From assembly GCA_016932835.1 (NCBI GenBank), contig JAFGCD010000113.1, forward strand, positions 1 to 56,422: a DNA stretch of 56,422 nucleotides, given 5' to 3'. Position numbers and translations under genes: made by a program. The DNA is from Sedimentisphaerales bacterium (GTDB lineage Bacteria > Planctomycetota > Phycisphaerae > Sedimentisphaerales > Anaerobacaceae). Below, one piece after another: positions 31,827-41,479 of this stretch. Numbering within the stretch: the stretch's first letter is position 1; every line of letters begins with the position of its first letter. The notes beneath the pieces were generated by a model. It did no database searches and was not told where the DNA came from. It saw nothing but the letters and a program-made list of their open reading frames with translations.

Positions 31827-33149
31827 TTACAGCTTCCACGGCGCACGCATCACTCGTCTGAGCCTGCCGTTGGCCGCGGCGTTATTTGCGAACTGCTCTT
31901 TCTTCGGGTCCCATTTCAGCTTCTGCTCAAGCCTGATTGCGATGTCGCTGATGTGGCAGAGTATGTCGCTTTGAACCGAATCGTCGATATTGGAGACGGG
32001 TTTCGAGCGGCTCTTGACGCTGTCCAGCAGGTTCCGCACGTGGTTGCCGCTGGCAGGAAGCCGAATGTCGCCGGGGGCGAACTCGGCCTTGAGTATCTCC
32101 GGCGAGCTGGCGTAGATGCCGCCGCGGTCGATGCGGACCCACCCGTCGCTGCCCTCGAAAGCCGTGCCGTGGCTTTGTATGTTCTCGCCGTACCGCTTCA
32201 TCCAGGCTTCCTTGGTAGGCCAGCCCGTGAAATTCAATGTCACGCCGCTGTCGTACTTCATGACCACATCCCAGTTCATCGCCGTATCGCAGACCCCGCT
32301 CGCGGGCCAAGTGCCCGTGCCTTCGATTGTAAGCGGTGTCGTAACCGCCTTGCCGCCGCCCCAGAACGCGATGTCCATCGGGTGAATCCCCCAGCCTGCG
32401 ATGAAACCGAGCGCATAATCCGATATGAACCACCAAAGCGCGTTCGAGCAGCGGTCCTTCGTATAGGGTTTGTACGGGGCAGGTCCGAGCCACATATTGT
32501 AGTCGATCCACGCCGGCGGGTCCGTCGGCGTCGGGTCGCCCCCCTGGCTGCTGCCCGGAGACCAGACGTTGATAGTGTGGACTTTGCCGAGCTTGCCGTT
32601 CAGCGCAAGCTCGCACGCCAGGCGGAACTTGCCGTCCGAACGCTGCTGCGTTCCGAATTGGAACATCCTGCCGTATCTGTGCACCGCCTTGCGAAGCGCC
32701 TGGTCCTGCTCGATAGTAAGGCCCATCGGTTTTTCGAGGTACACGTCCTTGCCGTTCTTGACCGCCTCCAGAGCCGTCAGCACGTGCCAGTGGTCGCACG
32801 TCGCCGAGAGGATTACGTCGATATCGTCGCGCGCCATAAGCTCGCGAAAGTCCGTGTAAGTCTTGCACCCTGTCGTCTGGTAGTGGTCGTTGACTATTTT
32901 CTGCACCTCCTGCCGCCTCGGCTCCTTGACGTCGCATATCGCCGCGACGTGCGCATCCTTCTGCCCGAGGAAGTTGCCCATGACTCCCGTCCCTTGCGGC
33001 CCGACACCTACACAGCCGACCGTAATCCTCTCGCTCGCCGCAACATTGCCTGCGTTGCCCAGCGCCGAAGACGACACGAAATACGGAAGGGCAATAGCGC
33101 CCGTAGCCCCGCGGATGAACTGCCGCCGATCAATTCTTCTCTTTTCCAT
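31827..33149 (-). CDS. Tat-exported Gfo/Idh/MocA oxidoreductase
   Basis: 440 residues. Twin-arginine signal RRQFIRG within the first 16 residues, predicting export of the folded, cofactor-bound enzyme. NAD(P)-binding Rossmann motif VGCVGVGPQGTGVM about 44-57; the catalytic EKP motif (YLEKPMGLT, about 138-146); GIHPMDIAFW in the C-terminal domain. Such enzymes oxidise sugars at C3 or act as GH109-like glycosidases. It heads the operon followed by DUF1080-ThuA and ThuA genes, consistent with oxidation of a glycoside to the 3-keto form before cleavage. GAGGAG at spacing 9. Confidence 0.85.
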   Translation of the reverse strand: MEKRRIDRRQFIRGATGAIALPYFVSSSALGNAGNVAASERITVGCVGVGPQGTGVMGNFLGQKDAHVAAICDVKEPRRQEVQKIVNDHYQTTGCKTYTDFRELMARDDIDVILSATCDHWHVLTALEAVKNGKDVYLEKPMGLTIEQDQALRKAVHRYGRMFQFGTQQRSDGKFRLACELALNGKLGKVHTINVWSPGSSQGGDPTPTDPPAWIDYNMWLGPAPYKPYTKDRCSNALWWFISDYALGFIAGWGIHPMDIAFWGGGKAVTTPLTIEGTGTWPASGVCDTAMNWDVVMKYDSGVTLNFTGWPTKEAWMKRYGENIQSHGTAFEGSDGWVRIDRGGIYASSPEILKAEFAPGDIRLPASGNHVRNLLDSVKSRSKPVSNIDDSVQSDILCHISDIAIRLEQKLKWDPKKEQFANNAAANGRLRRVMRAPWKL

Positions 33150-33419
33150 AGCTAAGACTCCTCAACTTCGAAAATGCAGTTTCACATACGCATACGATTC
33201 ATCGCCCAGCCGTGCCGAAAACCGACCGGCTGCGCCTCGACGCCTGCCAGAAAACAACCCGCAGGCCCACCGAAGTCTAACAAACCCCATCCCGCCAAGT
33301 CAATCCAAAACAGCGCGATTGGAAAATGCAGGCTTGGCTGCGTCTTACCCCGAAGGGATCGGGTTTTTTTCCTGCTGACGTGCCCCCCAAAAAAGCTGAC
33401 AGGCATCCTTTCGACAGAC

Positions 33420-35915
33420 TCATCTTCCTCGGAACCACTGCTCGCTCAGGACCAGCAAGTCCCCGAATCCGATTCCCGGGTTGCCGTCGAGATTCACCGG
33501 ATCCTCGCTACCGAGCGCATCGCCCCACACCTGCCCTAAATGACTGAAATCCTCAAGTCCCACCCCATCGGGGCAAAGCCAGTCGGCAAGTGGAATCTGC
33601 CGGACAAGCCGCGGATAATTGGTCCCCTCGCAGATAGACCAAATGTCTTGATCCCCATCCCCATCGCCTGCAAAATCCCAGTCGATGAAGCTAATGCGCC
33701 AGCGCATTTGGCTGTCCGTAAGCGCCTCACCGATACCGTTGTCCGGTCCGCCGCCGTCATCAGGATGCAGAAAATACACGCGAGTGATAGTGCCGAAACA
33801 ATTGCTCCCGGCCAGGCCACCGACGGAATAACCGGTTCCGTTAACCGGGCCAACGGTATAGCAGTTGCTGATAGTACTCGGCCCAATACCGCTGCATGCG
33901 TTCGATCCGACCAGGCCGCCGACACAATCATTGCCATCGACCGTTCCTGTGGAATAGGAGTTCTCGATAGCAGCGTAATGTGCATTGTATCCCGCCAGGC
34001 CGCCGACACGATAGTTGCCTCTGACCGGGCCGGTTGCGTAGGAGTTGCTGATACTACTATTGTAGTTTTCCCCAGCCAGCCCGCCGACATGATTATTCCC
34101 TTTGACTAAGCCGGTTGCGTAACAGTCGGCGATACTGCTGCCGCCGCCGTCGGCAGAATTCAAGCCCGCCAGGCCGCCGACATAGCCGGCGCCGCTGACC
34201 GGCCCGGCGGCGTAGCAGGCGGTGACATCGCCCCCCTTATTCCACCCGACCAGGCCTCCGATATGGTCGCCCTTGCTATTGACAGGTCCGGCGGCGTAAC
34301 AGTTGCGGATGCTGCCATGATTCCGGCCCGCCAGGCCGCCGACACTGCGATCTTCGGCGTCGACCGAACCGGTAACGTAACAGTTGCTGATGCTGCCGTA
34401 ACAGTTGTACCCTGCCAGACCGCCGATGTCACGCTGGCCGCTTATGGCTGAGTTGACTACACTGCAATTGCTGAGATCGCCGTCGTAATTATACCCTGCC
34501 AGGCTGCCGACAAAACGCCTGCCTGCAATTGATGCGTCCTCAATGCCTGTGTTGCTTATTTCAGCGCCGAAACCAACGTAACCGAAGAGACCGACATCGT
34601 CCCCATCGGGGACGTTCAGAACCAAGTTGCGTATGACATGGTCGTTCCCGTCGAATGTGCCGAATAATGCCGGTATTGGGGATGCAGACCAGCTTATTCC
34701 CGAAAGGTTGATATCGGCCGTCATGCGATACCACGCAGATCGATCGTAATGATACATGGCGCCGAGTTCTTCGGGGTCGGATATCAGATAAGGGTTGTTC
34801 GCCGTACCATCGCCGCCCAGAACGGGCGGCGTATAGCGATTGAGGCTGCTGAGGACCGGATAGCCGCCGTCAGTCGGCATTTGCCATATCTCGGATGTGC
34901 CGTCATCGGATTGACCGAGGAAGTCCCAACCGACGAAACTCGCCTGCTGACGCATCAAGGCATCGGTCAGGGCAATGCCGAGGCCGTTATCCGCCCCACC
35001 CCCGTCATCCGGATGAAGGAAGTAGGACCGGCTGACACTGCCGTAGGGATTATCACTCCCGACCAGACCGCCAATATGGTCATTGCCCCTGACCGATCCG
35101 GCGGAATAGCAGTTAATCACAGCGCCGCCGTCATTGCTTCCCACCAGACCGCCTGCATAATCGGTAATGGCACTGACGGTTCCGGCGGCGTAGCAGTGAC
35201 TGATGCTGCCCCACCCATTATGGCCAATCAAACCTCCGATATGGTTATTCCCGTCGACCGGCCCGGCGGCGTAGCAGTTGCTGACACTTCCTACGCTGTC
35301 CCCGGCCAGACCGCCTGCGTAATCACCGAGGGAACGGACCGATACGGTGACTTCGCAGTCGGCAGTCATACCTCTGATATTCCATCCGGCCAGGCCGCCG
35401 ACACGACGATTACCTGTAACCGAACCGGTAATGCGGCAGTCGGTGATACTGCCGTCATATTTGTAGCCCGCCAGGCCACCGACCTGGTTTCTGCCTGCTA
35501 TTGAAGCATTCTCCACGCCCAGATTGTGCAGGCGGGACCCGGGATCAAGGCGGCCAAACAACCCGACATAATCTCCGTCAGGCGTATTAATATCTACATT
35601 TCTTATTATATGGTCGTTGCCGTCGAATGCGCCGGCGAAGGGATGTGTACTGCTGCCGACAGGCGTCATCGCAACGTCGTTCATATCCAGATCGAACGTC
35701 AGGACGAAATGTTTGTCCCAGTCGTCCACCGCGTACATCAATTGCTGCCAGTCGGCTGTCTTAGCGATTCTGTAAGGATTGTTGGGGTCTCCTGTGCCGC
35801 CGGAGTAGTATTCTTCAGCGCCGACGGCGCAGAGCCCGACCATCAACAGGCACGCCATCGAGCATGCTGCTTTCAGTGTTGCCGGCTTGTACCTGGGTAA
35901 GGCTCCGTGCCTCAT
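33420..35915 (-). CDS. Exported GLUG-repeat protein with dockerin-like C-terminus
   Basis: 831 residues. Signal peptide about 1-33. Two large modules follow, each starting with a GTxxNPYxI segment and a NDHxIRN strand, then strings of GLUG-type repeats (VGGLAGYN-x-GSISNCYATGSV); roughly six in the first and nine in the second. Such repeats form beta-helical surface structures. Both modules end with RSYFLHPDDGGGADNGLG or VYFLHPDDGGGPDNGIG. The last 55 residues (DGVGLEDFSHLGQVWGD, NLDGNPGIGFGDLLVLSEQW) are a dockerin-like calcium-binding pair common in Sedimentisphaerales exoproteins. Role: probably extracellular adhesion or surface assembly. Confidence 0.8.
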   Translation of the reverse strand: MRHGALPRYKPATLKAACSMACLLMVGLCAVGAEEYYSGGTGDPNNPYRIAKTADWQQLMYAVDDWDKHFVLTFDLDMNDVAMTPVGSSTHPFAGAFDGNDHIIRNVDINTPDGDYVGLFGRLDPGSRLHNLGVENASIAGRNQVGGLAGYKYDGSITDCRITGSVTGNRRVGGLAGWNIRGMTADCEVTVSVRSLGDYAGGLAGDSVGSVSNCYAAGPVDGNNHIGGLIGHNGWGSISHCYAAGTVSAITDYAGGLVGSNDGGAVINCYSAGSVRGNDHIGGLVGSDNPYGSVSRSYFLHPDDGGGADNGLGIALTDALMRQQASFVGWDFLGQSDDGTSEIWQMPTDGGYPVLSSLNRYTPPVLGGDGTANNPYLISDPEELGAMYHYDRSAWYRMTADINLSGISWSASPIPALFGTFDGNDHVIRNLVLNVPDGDDVGLFGYVGFGAEISNTGIEDASIAGRRFVGSLAGYNYDGDLSNCSVVNSAISGQRDIGGLAGYNCYGSISNCYVTGSVDAEDRSVGGLAGRNHGSIRNCYAAGPVNSKGDHIGGLVGWNKGGDVTACYAAGPVSGAGYVGGLAGLNSADGGGSSIADCYATGLVKGNNHVGGLAGENYNSSISNSYATGPVRGNYRVGGLAGYNAHYAAIENSYSTGTVDGNDCVGGLVGSNACSGIGPSTISNCYTVGPVNGTGYSVGGLAGSNCFGTITRVYFLHPDDGGGPDNGIGEALTDSQMRWRISFIDWDFAGDGDGDQDIWSICEGTNYPRLVRQIPLADWLCPDGVGLEDFSHLGQVWGDALGSEDPVNLDGNPGIGFGDLLVLSEQWFRGR

Positions 35916-36226
35916 AAGTTAGCGGCCTCCTCAAAGCGGCTGGAAATCCCCACAACCCAGGGATATTGTACCATATTCACGGCGTCTTGTACAGACTTTT
36001 CTACTGCCCGTGCCGGGTAATGCCGCTGCAGAAGAAGATTCTCGGACTGAAATCGAAAGGGAAGCAAGGTTTGTAAGTCGAAGGCGTATCCGAAACAGCA
36101 AATGAGCAATACGAAAGCGAACTTGAAACGGTGTGGACTTACTGCGGGATAAAAAGCGATACCCAACTGCGCTGCACCGCGGTTATCACGGCGACCGGCT
36201 TATCTGATCAACTGCAGCCAGCCTTA
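35916..36226. other. Intergenic region, no gene seen
   Basis: About 311 bases between the start of the GLUG-protein gene (minus) and the stop of the beta-barrel gene (minus). It should hold the GLUG-gene promoter and the end of the upstream operon. I see no strong hairpin with a T-run and no supportable frame. Confidence 0.4.
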
Positions 36227-37519
36227 TTAGAAGCTGTATCGCCAGCCGGTGTAGATATTGGTGTTGTTCTGGAACTGGCCGAAGAACGTGTTCGGGTAGT
36301 CGCCGAAGAATACGTTGCCGCCCAACTCCCAGGAGAGATTGTCGTTGACCTTGTAATGGATGTTGGGCCGAAGGTGCGCATCCTTCTCAGACGGCGAGTA
36401 GTACGCAAAAAGCGACAGCCGGAGATTTTGATTCATAAGCAGCTTCGTCAGCCGGATCGTCGTCAGGTGCCTGTACTTATCGCGTGCCGGCCCGGCGGTA
36501 AGCGCCCTCTTGTAGGAATGAAAATTCAGCATCTGCTCGACATAGTACTGCAGGCCCAGCGTCAGGTCTCGCCCGATTTCCTGCGTGTATCCTGCCAGGT
36601 ATCGCATCTCGCTGTTGTTGATAAGCGCGTTCTTGCCGCCCCTGTCGTCGGCCGAGTCGTAGTAGCCTGCTTCGATATTGCCGATACCTTTGCCTACCGG
36701 CCCGCGCACGCTGGCGCCATAGACATTCAGGTCGGGAAACTGCGCCTGGTTCATCGCGGCGTTCTGCCCGCCCGGACTCTTCCAGAATCCCCGGTAGCCG
36801 TAGAGCGCGACCTCGTAGTTCTTGATTGTCTTGTAGAGCCTGGCAGCGATCTCGTCGTCGCCGAACCAGCGGTCCGGCCTGTCCGTGCGAACGATTGCAT
36901 TATTGCCCGCAAGGCTGCCCATCGGCGAGCTCCAGTACGAAAGGCGCGTCCCGTCGATATACCTGTCCGGGTCGAACCGGGGCGTATAAACGATATCCAG
37001 ATTCGCCCAATCGCCGAACAGCCCTATCTTGACGGCGTCCGAAGGCGCCTTGAGGTATTCGTTGTCCCTGCCGATAAAGTACGACTGCCAGTCCTTCGGG
37101 AAAAGGTCGTTTATGAAGATAAGGTCGCCCGTGCCCCAGGTGAGAATCTGCCTTCCGATCTTCATGTCCATGAACTTGAAAGGCCGAAAGAATACGTTTG
37201 CCTCCCGCAGGTCGAAGCTGCCCTGTTCCTCGACCAGGTCGCCGTAGAAATCGCCTTTGACCCTTATATCGCCCCAATCCATATACGAATACAGGTCGAG
37301 CTGGAAGCGATTCTCCATTATGGACATATCCTTGGCGTACTTATCCTTTCTCGTGCGGTAGCCGGCCCGCATCTCGTAGAAGCCGTGCACCTCTATCGGC
37401 GGCAGCTTAAACCACGAGCCGTCGTTGGCGTCGGCGCCGGCCGCATCGTCGATACAGCCAAGTCCCGCCAGCAGAACGCCCGCGAGCAACGCCGCTTTGC
37501 CCATCGGCGACCGGGTCAT
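36227..37519 (-). CDS. Outer-membrane beta-barrel protein (DUF1302/porin-like)
   Basis: 430 residues. Signal peptide with hydrophobic core (KAALLAGVLLAGLGC) followed by alternating amphipathic strands: VHGFYEMRAGYRTRK, LDLYSYMDWGDIRVKGDFYGDL, FMDMKIGRQILTWGTGDLIFIND, VALYGYRGFW, IGNIEAGYYDS, LGLQYYVEQ, and a C-terminal strand ending in phenylalanine (YTGWRYSF), the assembly signal of outer-membrane barrels. GRQxxTWGTGDxxFxxD matches DUF1302-type proteins that accompany MMPL transporters. Overlaps the LolA-like gene by four bases (ATGA). Last gene of the eight-gene operon. Confidence 0.75.
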   Translation of the reverse strand: MTRSPMGKAALLAGVLLAGLGCIDDAAGADANDGSWFKLPPIEVHGFYEMRAGYRTRKDKYAKDMSIMENRFQLDLYSYMDWGDIRVKGDFYGDLVEEQGSFDLREANVFFRPFKFMDMKIGRQILTWGTGDLIFINDLFPKDWQSYFIGRDNEYLKAPSDAVKIGLFGDWANLDIVYTPRFDPDRYIDGTRLSYWSSPMGSLAGNNAIVRTDRPDRWFGDDEIAARLYKTIKNYEVALYGYRGFWKSPGGQNAAMNQAQFPDLNVYGASVRGPVGKGIGNIEAGYYDSADDRGGKNALINNSEMRYLAGYTQEIGRDLTLGLQYYVEQMLNFHSYKRALTAGPARDKYRHLTTIRLTKLLMNQNLRLSLFAYYSPSEKDAHLRPNIHYKVNDNLSWELGGNVFFGDYPNTFFGQFQNNTNIYTGWRYSF

Positions 37520-38325
37520 CTGATTGCCTCCCTCGGCGGCCTGCGAAGGTATCGCTCGGTGAATAAGTCGTCACCGAGATTGATATTGTATTGAACGTTG
37601 CCGAATTCCATTTCAGTCTTGCTTTCTTTCTTGAGATCCCGAACCTCCGATTTCACAACCGTGTAGAAGTCCTGTATCTTCTCGACCTTCTTCGACTCGA
37701 TGACCCGGTAGAGCTTGTCCTGCTTGTCGAAGAATTCCATCTTCATCGGCACGAACGTCTTGCGGTCGATCGCCACGGTGAAATAGTTGAACTCGACCGT
37801 ATCGGGCTTCTTCGGAACGTTCTTAACGATATAGAGTTGGTCGGTCGTCTCGGTAAGCTCGTGCGTATCCTCTTCGAGGCTCCTGCCCGATACGTCCTCG
37901 TAGAGGAAGTCCGATCCTACGAAGCTGGTGCGTTTGTCCCCTGCGGCGATTCGCTTGACCAAATCCAGCGCGGGCATGTAGAGCCAGCGGTCGTCGTCTT
38001 TGTCGAGCTGGGCGTGCTTGTTCACCATGTACGTCATCCGCCGAACGTCCGCGGGCTGGTGGAAATAGACGAAGTAGTTCTGGTCGCCCCCGTCCTTGAC
38101 GTCCTTTCGCAGTATGATGAATTCGCGCTGCCGCTTGTTGCCGCTCTTGTCCGTGATTACCATATTCACTTTGGCCTTGCCGTCGTTGCCCTGGTAGTAG
38201 GCGACGAGGTTCGCCTTGCTGACGATGGTCTGTACGTCCGGCTTTTCCTCGCTACCCGCCGCCGCGATACCCGCCGCCGTTATGGCCGGCAGAAGAACCG
38301 AAGATAAAATCAATGCCTTTCTCAT
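37516..38325 (-). CDS. LolA-like outer-membrane lipoprotein-sorting protein
   Basis: 269 residues from the ATG at 38325 (GAGG six bases upstream; a GTG six codons earlier is possible). Signal peptide about 1-23. The rest matches periplasmic LolA/LppX-like sorting proteins: NLVAYYQGNDGKAKVNMVITDKSGNKRQREFIILRKD, YFVYFHQPADVRRMTYMV, DRWLYMPALDLVKRIAAGDKRTSFVGSDFLYEDVSGR, AIDRKTFVPMKMEFFDKQDKLYRVIE. Proteins of this kind shuttle hydrophobic cargo between inner and outer membranes and are often encoded with MMPL transporters. Shares a four-base overlap with the barrel gene. Confidence 0.8.
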   Translation of the reverse strand: MRKALILSSVLLPAITAAGIAAAGSEEKPDVQTIVSKANLVAYYQGNDGKAKVNMVITDKSGNKRQREFIILRKDVKDGGDQNYFVYFHQPADVRRMTYMVNKHAQLDKDDDRWLYMPALDLVKRIAAGDKRTSFVGSDFLYEDVSGRSLEEDTHELTETTDQLYIVKNVPKKPDTVEFNYFTVAIDRKTFVPMKMEFFDKQDKLYRVIESKKVEKIQDFYTVVKSEVRDLKKESKTEMEFGNVQYNINLGDDLFTERYLRRPPREAIR

Positions 38326-38349
38326 AGTACACCTCGCTTTCACGTATTC

Positions 38350-38541
38350 TCAGGCGTCCCTGACGCCCAGCTTCCTCAGTATTGTCATCATCGGGCAGTA
38401 GTTTGTAAAGGCCGACTGAAACAGATTCAGCCCCACGAAGCCCGTAAACAGCAGCCAGTAAACCGAATGGTAACGCGCCAGTATCGCGCTGGCGATTATA
38501 AAAAATCCTGCGATAGCTCTCAGTGCTCTTTCGACGGTCAT
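38350..38541 (-). CDS. DUF2892 small membrane protein
   Basis: 63 residues with two transmembrane helices and the typical end NYCPMMTILRKLG. The start VERALRAIAGFFIIASAIL matches the YgaP-type DUF2892 membrane region. In other genomes this domain is often attached to or beside rhodanese-type sulfur proteins, which is part of the argument that the operon deals with thiols or sulfide. Sits between the MMPL and LolA-like genes with short gaps (30 and 24 bases). Confidence 0.85.
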   Translation of the reverse strand: MTVERALRAIAGFFIIASAILARYHSVYWLLFTGFVGLNLFQSAFTNYCPMMTILRKLGVRDA

Positions 38542-38571
38542 TGCCGTATCCTCCCGATTCTGTAAAAGGTC

Positions 38572-41412
38572 TCAGTCCTGTTTCGTCTTTCCCTTCGCCG
38601 CCGTGCACAGCCGCCTTCGCGACATCATCCCGCATCCGACAGCCATGACCACGATCGCCGCGGCGCTTATCCAGACCAGTTTAGTCCAGCCTACGATTGC
38701 AAACTGGTGAATGTTCAGCGAGACCAGAATCACGCTCGCAACCGATATGATCACGCAGAACCCGCAGTTGCACCCCGCCCGAACAGGCTCGCCGACGTTC
38801 TTGAACAGCCGTTTCTCCAATAGAGTGATCATCGCAGGCAGTATCAGCAGAGTCACCATCCCCGAAAGGGCCATGATCGCGCAGAGGAATATCCCCACCG
38901 TTTTGTACGGCACCAGCGGCGCCGCAAGCAGCGGCAGAAAGCCTATCGCGATCACCAGGACATTCCTGCTGATCGCACGTGCCGGCTCGCCGAACATCTC
39001 CGGCGCCGCCTTGGCCCATGAGCCGGCCTGAGAATACGCCGTCCGCGCGCGTTCGAGAAAGTGAATCGCGAAATCCACCGCCATACCGAGGGTCAGGGCG
39101 CTCAGCACAGCCACGGGCATGTCGTAGTCCTTGCCCACGAGCCCGATCATCCCGTATATCGCCCCGATTGTGATCGTCAGCGGTATCATGCAGATAAGAC
39201 CCCAAAGGGCCGAGCGGAAAAGCATCGCCATCATTATGAAAACGATGACAAAACTGCCCAGGAATGACTGCAGCATCCCCCAGACCATCTTCTCCTGCCA
39301 GACGATGTTGATATATGTCAGCCCCGCCCAGTGATGCGTCAGCTTGATCGGCGGCGGATTCGCGCCGAAATAGTCGTCCACCGCATCGACCACCTTCTGC
39401 ATGTCCTTGTTGTCGCCGCTGGTAAGTTGAAGCCAGATATTGGCGTGCATGAAATCGGTCGTCACGAAATGCCACAGGTCGTCCGGGTTGTGGCTGCTCT
39501 GGAACTGTATCAGGCACTGCGCCACCGCCGGCGAGGTATCCGGTATGCGGTAGTTTTCCTCCTTGCCGTCGATAAGCTCCTGGTAAACCTTCTTGACAAT
39601 ATCCGATACCGAATTGCTTTTGCCGACCAGTCCCGTCTTTGCCAGGTGCCCCTGCAGGCCCGAAATATACCGCAGCACATCAGGCTGCTTGAACGGCTTG
39701 ACGGCTTCAGCCTCCAGCTCGAAGAAATCGAGAAGCTCGTACCATACGTCCGCCTGCGCCTTCGCCGCAGAGGCCTCCTTCTCGCGCACAGCCGCTACTA
39801 TCGCCTCCAGAAGGGCTGTCTTGCCGCCGTCTTTCGGCGCCTCCTCCAGCAGCAGCTTCTCGGCTTCTGCTGCAACCGCCGGGGCATCCGGGAAATCCGG
39901 CTTCAACTCTGCTCCCTTGGTTATTACGCGCCGGCGAAGCTGGTCGATATACTCGTAGTAATCGGTCTTGCTCTCGTTCGGATCGAGAACCAGATAAGCC
40001 ATGTATGTCCCGCCGAAATGATTGTTCAACTCGATATCCGCGCGGCGGATAGGGTGGCTCTTGGAGAACCACTTGACCGGATTATCGTTTATTTCGATTC
40101 GCGTCATGCCGTATATCGCCCCTGCCGCAACCACGACGAATACGATTAGTATCGGCTTGGCCCCGGAATAAGTCAGCCGGCCCGTCCCGTGAAGCAGCCT
40201 CGTAAGCCAGGTCTGCTTCTCGCCGTGCTGCGCCTCGAGACCGAAATTCGCAAGCGACTTTTCCCGTATCATCATCACGTAAGCAGGCACGAACGTAACC
40301 GTAACCACCCACGCGATCATTATCCCCGTCCCCACGAATACCCCGAATACCTGCACCGGCGGAATCGGAGTCAACGCCAGCGACAGAAAGCCCGCCGCCG
40401 ACGTCAGCGAAGTGTAGAGCATCGGCGTAAACAGCGAATCCATTACCTCCAGTATCGTCTTTCGCCGGCCCTTGGCGGGCGTGTAACGGTCGAAAAACTC
40501 CGAGAGGATGTGCACCGAATCAACGACCGCTATCGGCATCAGGAAGATGGGTATCATCGAGCTCATAATGTGGACCGGATACCCGAGACCTATCAGCAGC
40601 CCCATCGTCGAAATCACCGACACCATCGCGACGATCATCGGCGATATGACGAGCACCAGCTTGCGAATGAACGCCAGCATTAGTATGAAAACCACGAGCA
40701 TCGCCAGAGGCGCCGAAATCGCCATCTGGATAAACATCTCCACCCCGAAGGTGTCCTCGGCTACCGGAAGCCCCGTGATATGGTATTCCTCGTCGCCTTT
40801 GTATTTGGATATCTCGCCGTTCATCGCCTTGTAAACCCGATGGCTCAGGTCCTTGCTCGTCAGGGGCAGGTACAGGCAGATCGCCTTGCCGTCCTCCGAG
40901 ACGATAGTCCCTTTCAGCAGCGGATTCGACATTGCCTTGTCCCTGATCTCAAGGGCCTCCGCTGCCGATGTCGGAGCCTTCTTCATCAGCCATTCGAAAG
41001 TGACAACACCCGGCCCGCCCTGGCCTATATGATCGACAAGCGAAGGCGCAAGCAGGTCAACCTCGATAACCCCGACCTGCCGATTGGGATCGTCCGCATC
41101 GGGCCATCGCAGCGTCTTGGCGAATTCCGTCAACTCGTATATCCTGCCGAGTGACGCAGGATTGAATATGCCGTTCGGGTCCTTGTTGTTGACAACGCCC
41201 ACTACGACAATGTCGCTCAGCGTGAACCTCTTCTTGTTCTTGTCGTGAAATACCCGGACAGGCTCGTCCGCCGAGAGCATATTCTCCGGGTCGGTATCGA
41301 CCTTGATAAGCGGTATCAATGCTCCCAGAAGCAAGGTCGCAACGACCATGATTATGGTCACTGCCTTGTAGTGTCCGATGGAGTATTCTGTAATTCTGTG
41401 CTTCAGATTCAT
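38572..41412 (-). CDS. MMPL/RND-superfamily transporter
   Basis: 946 residues, in two homologous halves: TM1 near 15-35, a large periplasmic loop, then five helices (about 230-400) and again TM7 with a periplasmic loop and helices from about 720 to 900. Diagnostic segments: VDTDPENMLSADEPVRVFHD after TM1, SMIPIFLMPIAVVDSVHILSEF with a charged D-S pair, and LTLGMAVDFAIHFLERAR in the second half, as in the RND proton relay. Related to lipid and hydrophobe exporters such as HpnN and MmpL. Expected to work with the LolA-like protein and barrel encoded downstream. Substrate not known. Confidence 0.85.
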   Translation of the reverse strand: MNLKHRITEYSIGHYKAVTIIMVVATLLLGALIPLIKVDTDPENMLSADEPVRVFHDKNKKRFTLSDIVVVGVVNNKDPNGIFNPASLGRIYELTEFAKTLRWPDADDPNRQVGVIEVDLLAPSLVDHIGQGGPGVVTFEWLMKKAPTSAAEALEIRDKAMSNPLLKGTIVSEDGKAICLYLPLTSKDLSHRVYKAMNGEISKYKGDEEYHITGLPVAEDTFGVEMFIQMAISAPLAMLVVFILMLAFIRKLVLVISPMIVAMVSVISTMGLLIGLGYPVHIMSSMIPIFLMPIAVVDSVHILSEFFDRYTPAKGRRKTILEVMDSLFTPMLYTSLTSAAGFLSLALTPIPPVQVFGVFVGTGIMIAWVVTVTFVPAYVMMIREKSLANFGLEAQHGEKQTWLTRLLHGTGRLTYSGAKPILIVFVVVAAGAIYGMTRIEINDNPVKWFSKSHPIRRADIELNNHFGGTYMAYLVLDPNESKTDYYEYIDQLRRRVITKGAELKPDFPDAPAVAAEAEKLLLEEAPKDGGKTALLEAIVAAVREKEASAAKAQADVWYELLDFFELEAEAVKPFKQPDVLRYISGLQGHLAKTGLVGKSNSVSDIVKKVYQELIDGKEENYRIPDTSPAVAQCLIQFQSSHNPDDLWHFVTTDFMHANIWLQLTSGDNKDMQKVVDAVDDYFGANPPPIKLTHHWAGLTYINIVWQEKMVWGMLQSFLGSFVIVFIMMAMLFRSALWGLICMIPLTITIGAIYGMIGLVGKDYDMPVAVLSALTLGMAVDFAIHFLERARTAYSQAGSWAKAAPEMFGEPARAISRNVLVIAIGFLPLLAAPLVPYKTVGIFLCAIMALSGMVTLLILPAMITLLEKRLFKNVGEPVRAGCNCGFCVIISVASVILVSLNIHQFAIVGWTKLVWISAAAIVVMAVGCGMMSRRRLCTAAKGKTKQD

Positions 41413-41479
41413 ATCGCACCCGTTTCCTTAAATGTACCTTCCACTGCCGATAGTTGCAAGCGAGACATATCTGCCTCGG

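Noticed and set aside
31953-33155. 400-codon plus-strand frame opposite the Gfo/Idh gene
   Set aside because: Antisense to a clearly assigned enzyme with conserved motifs; no ribosome site or domain.
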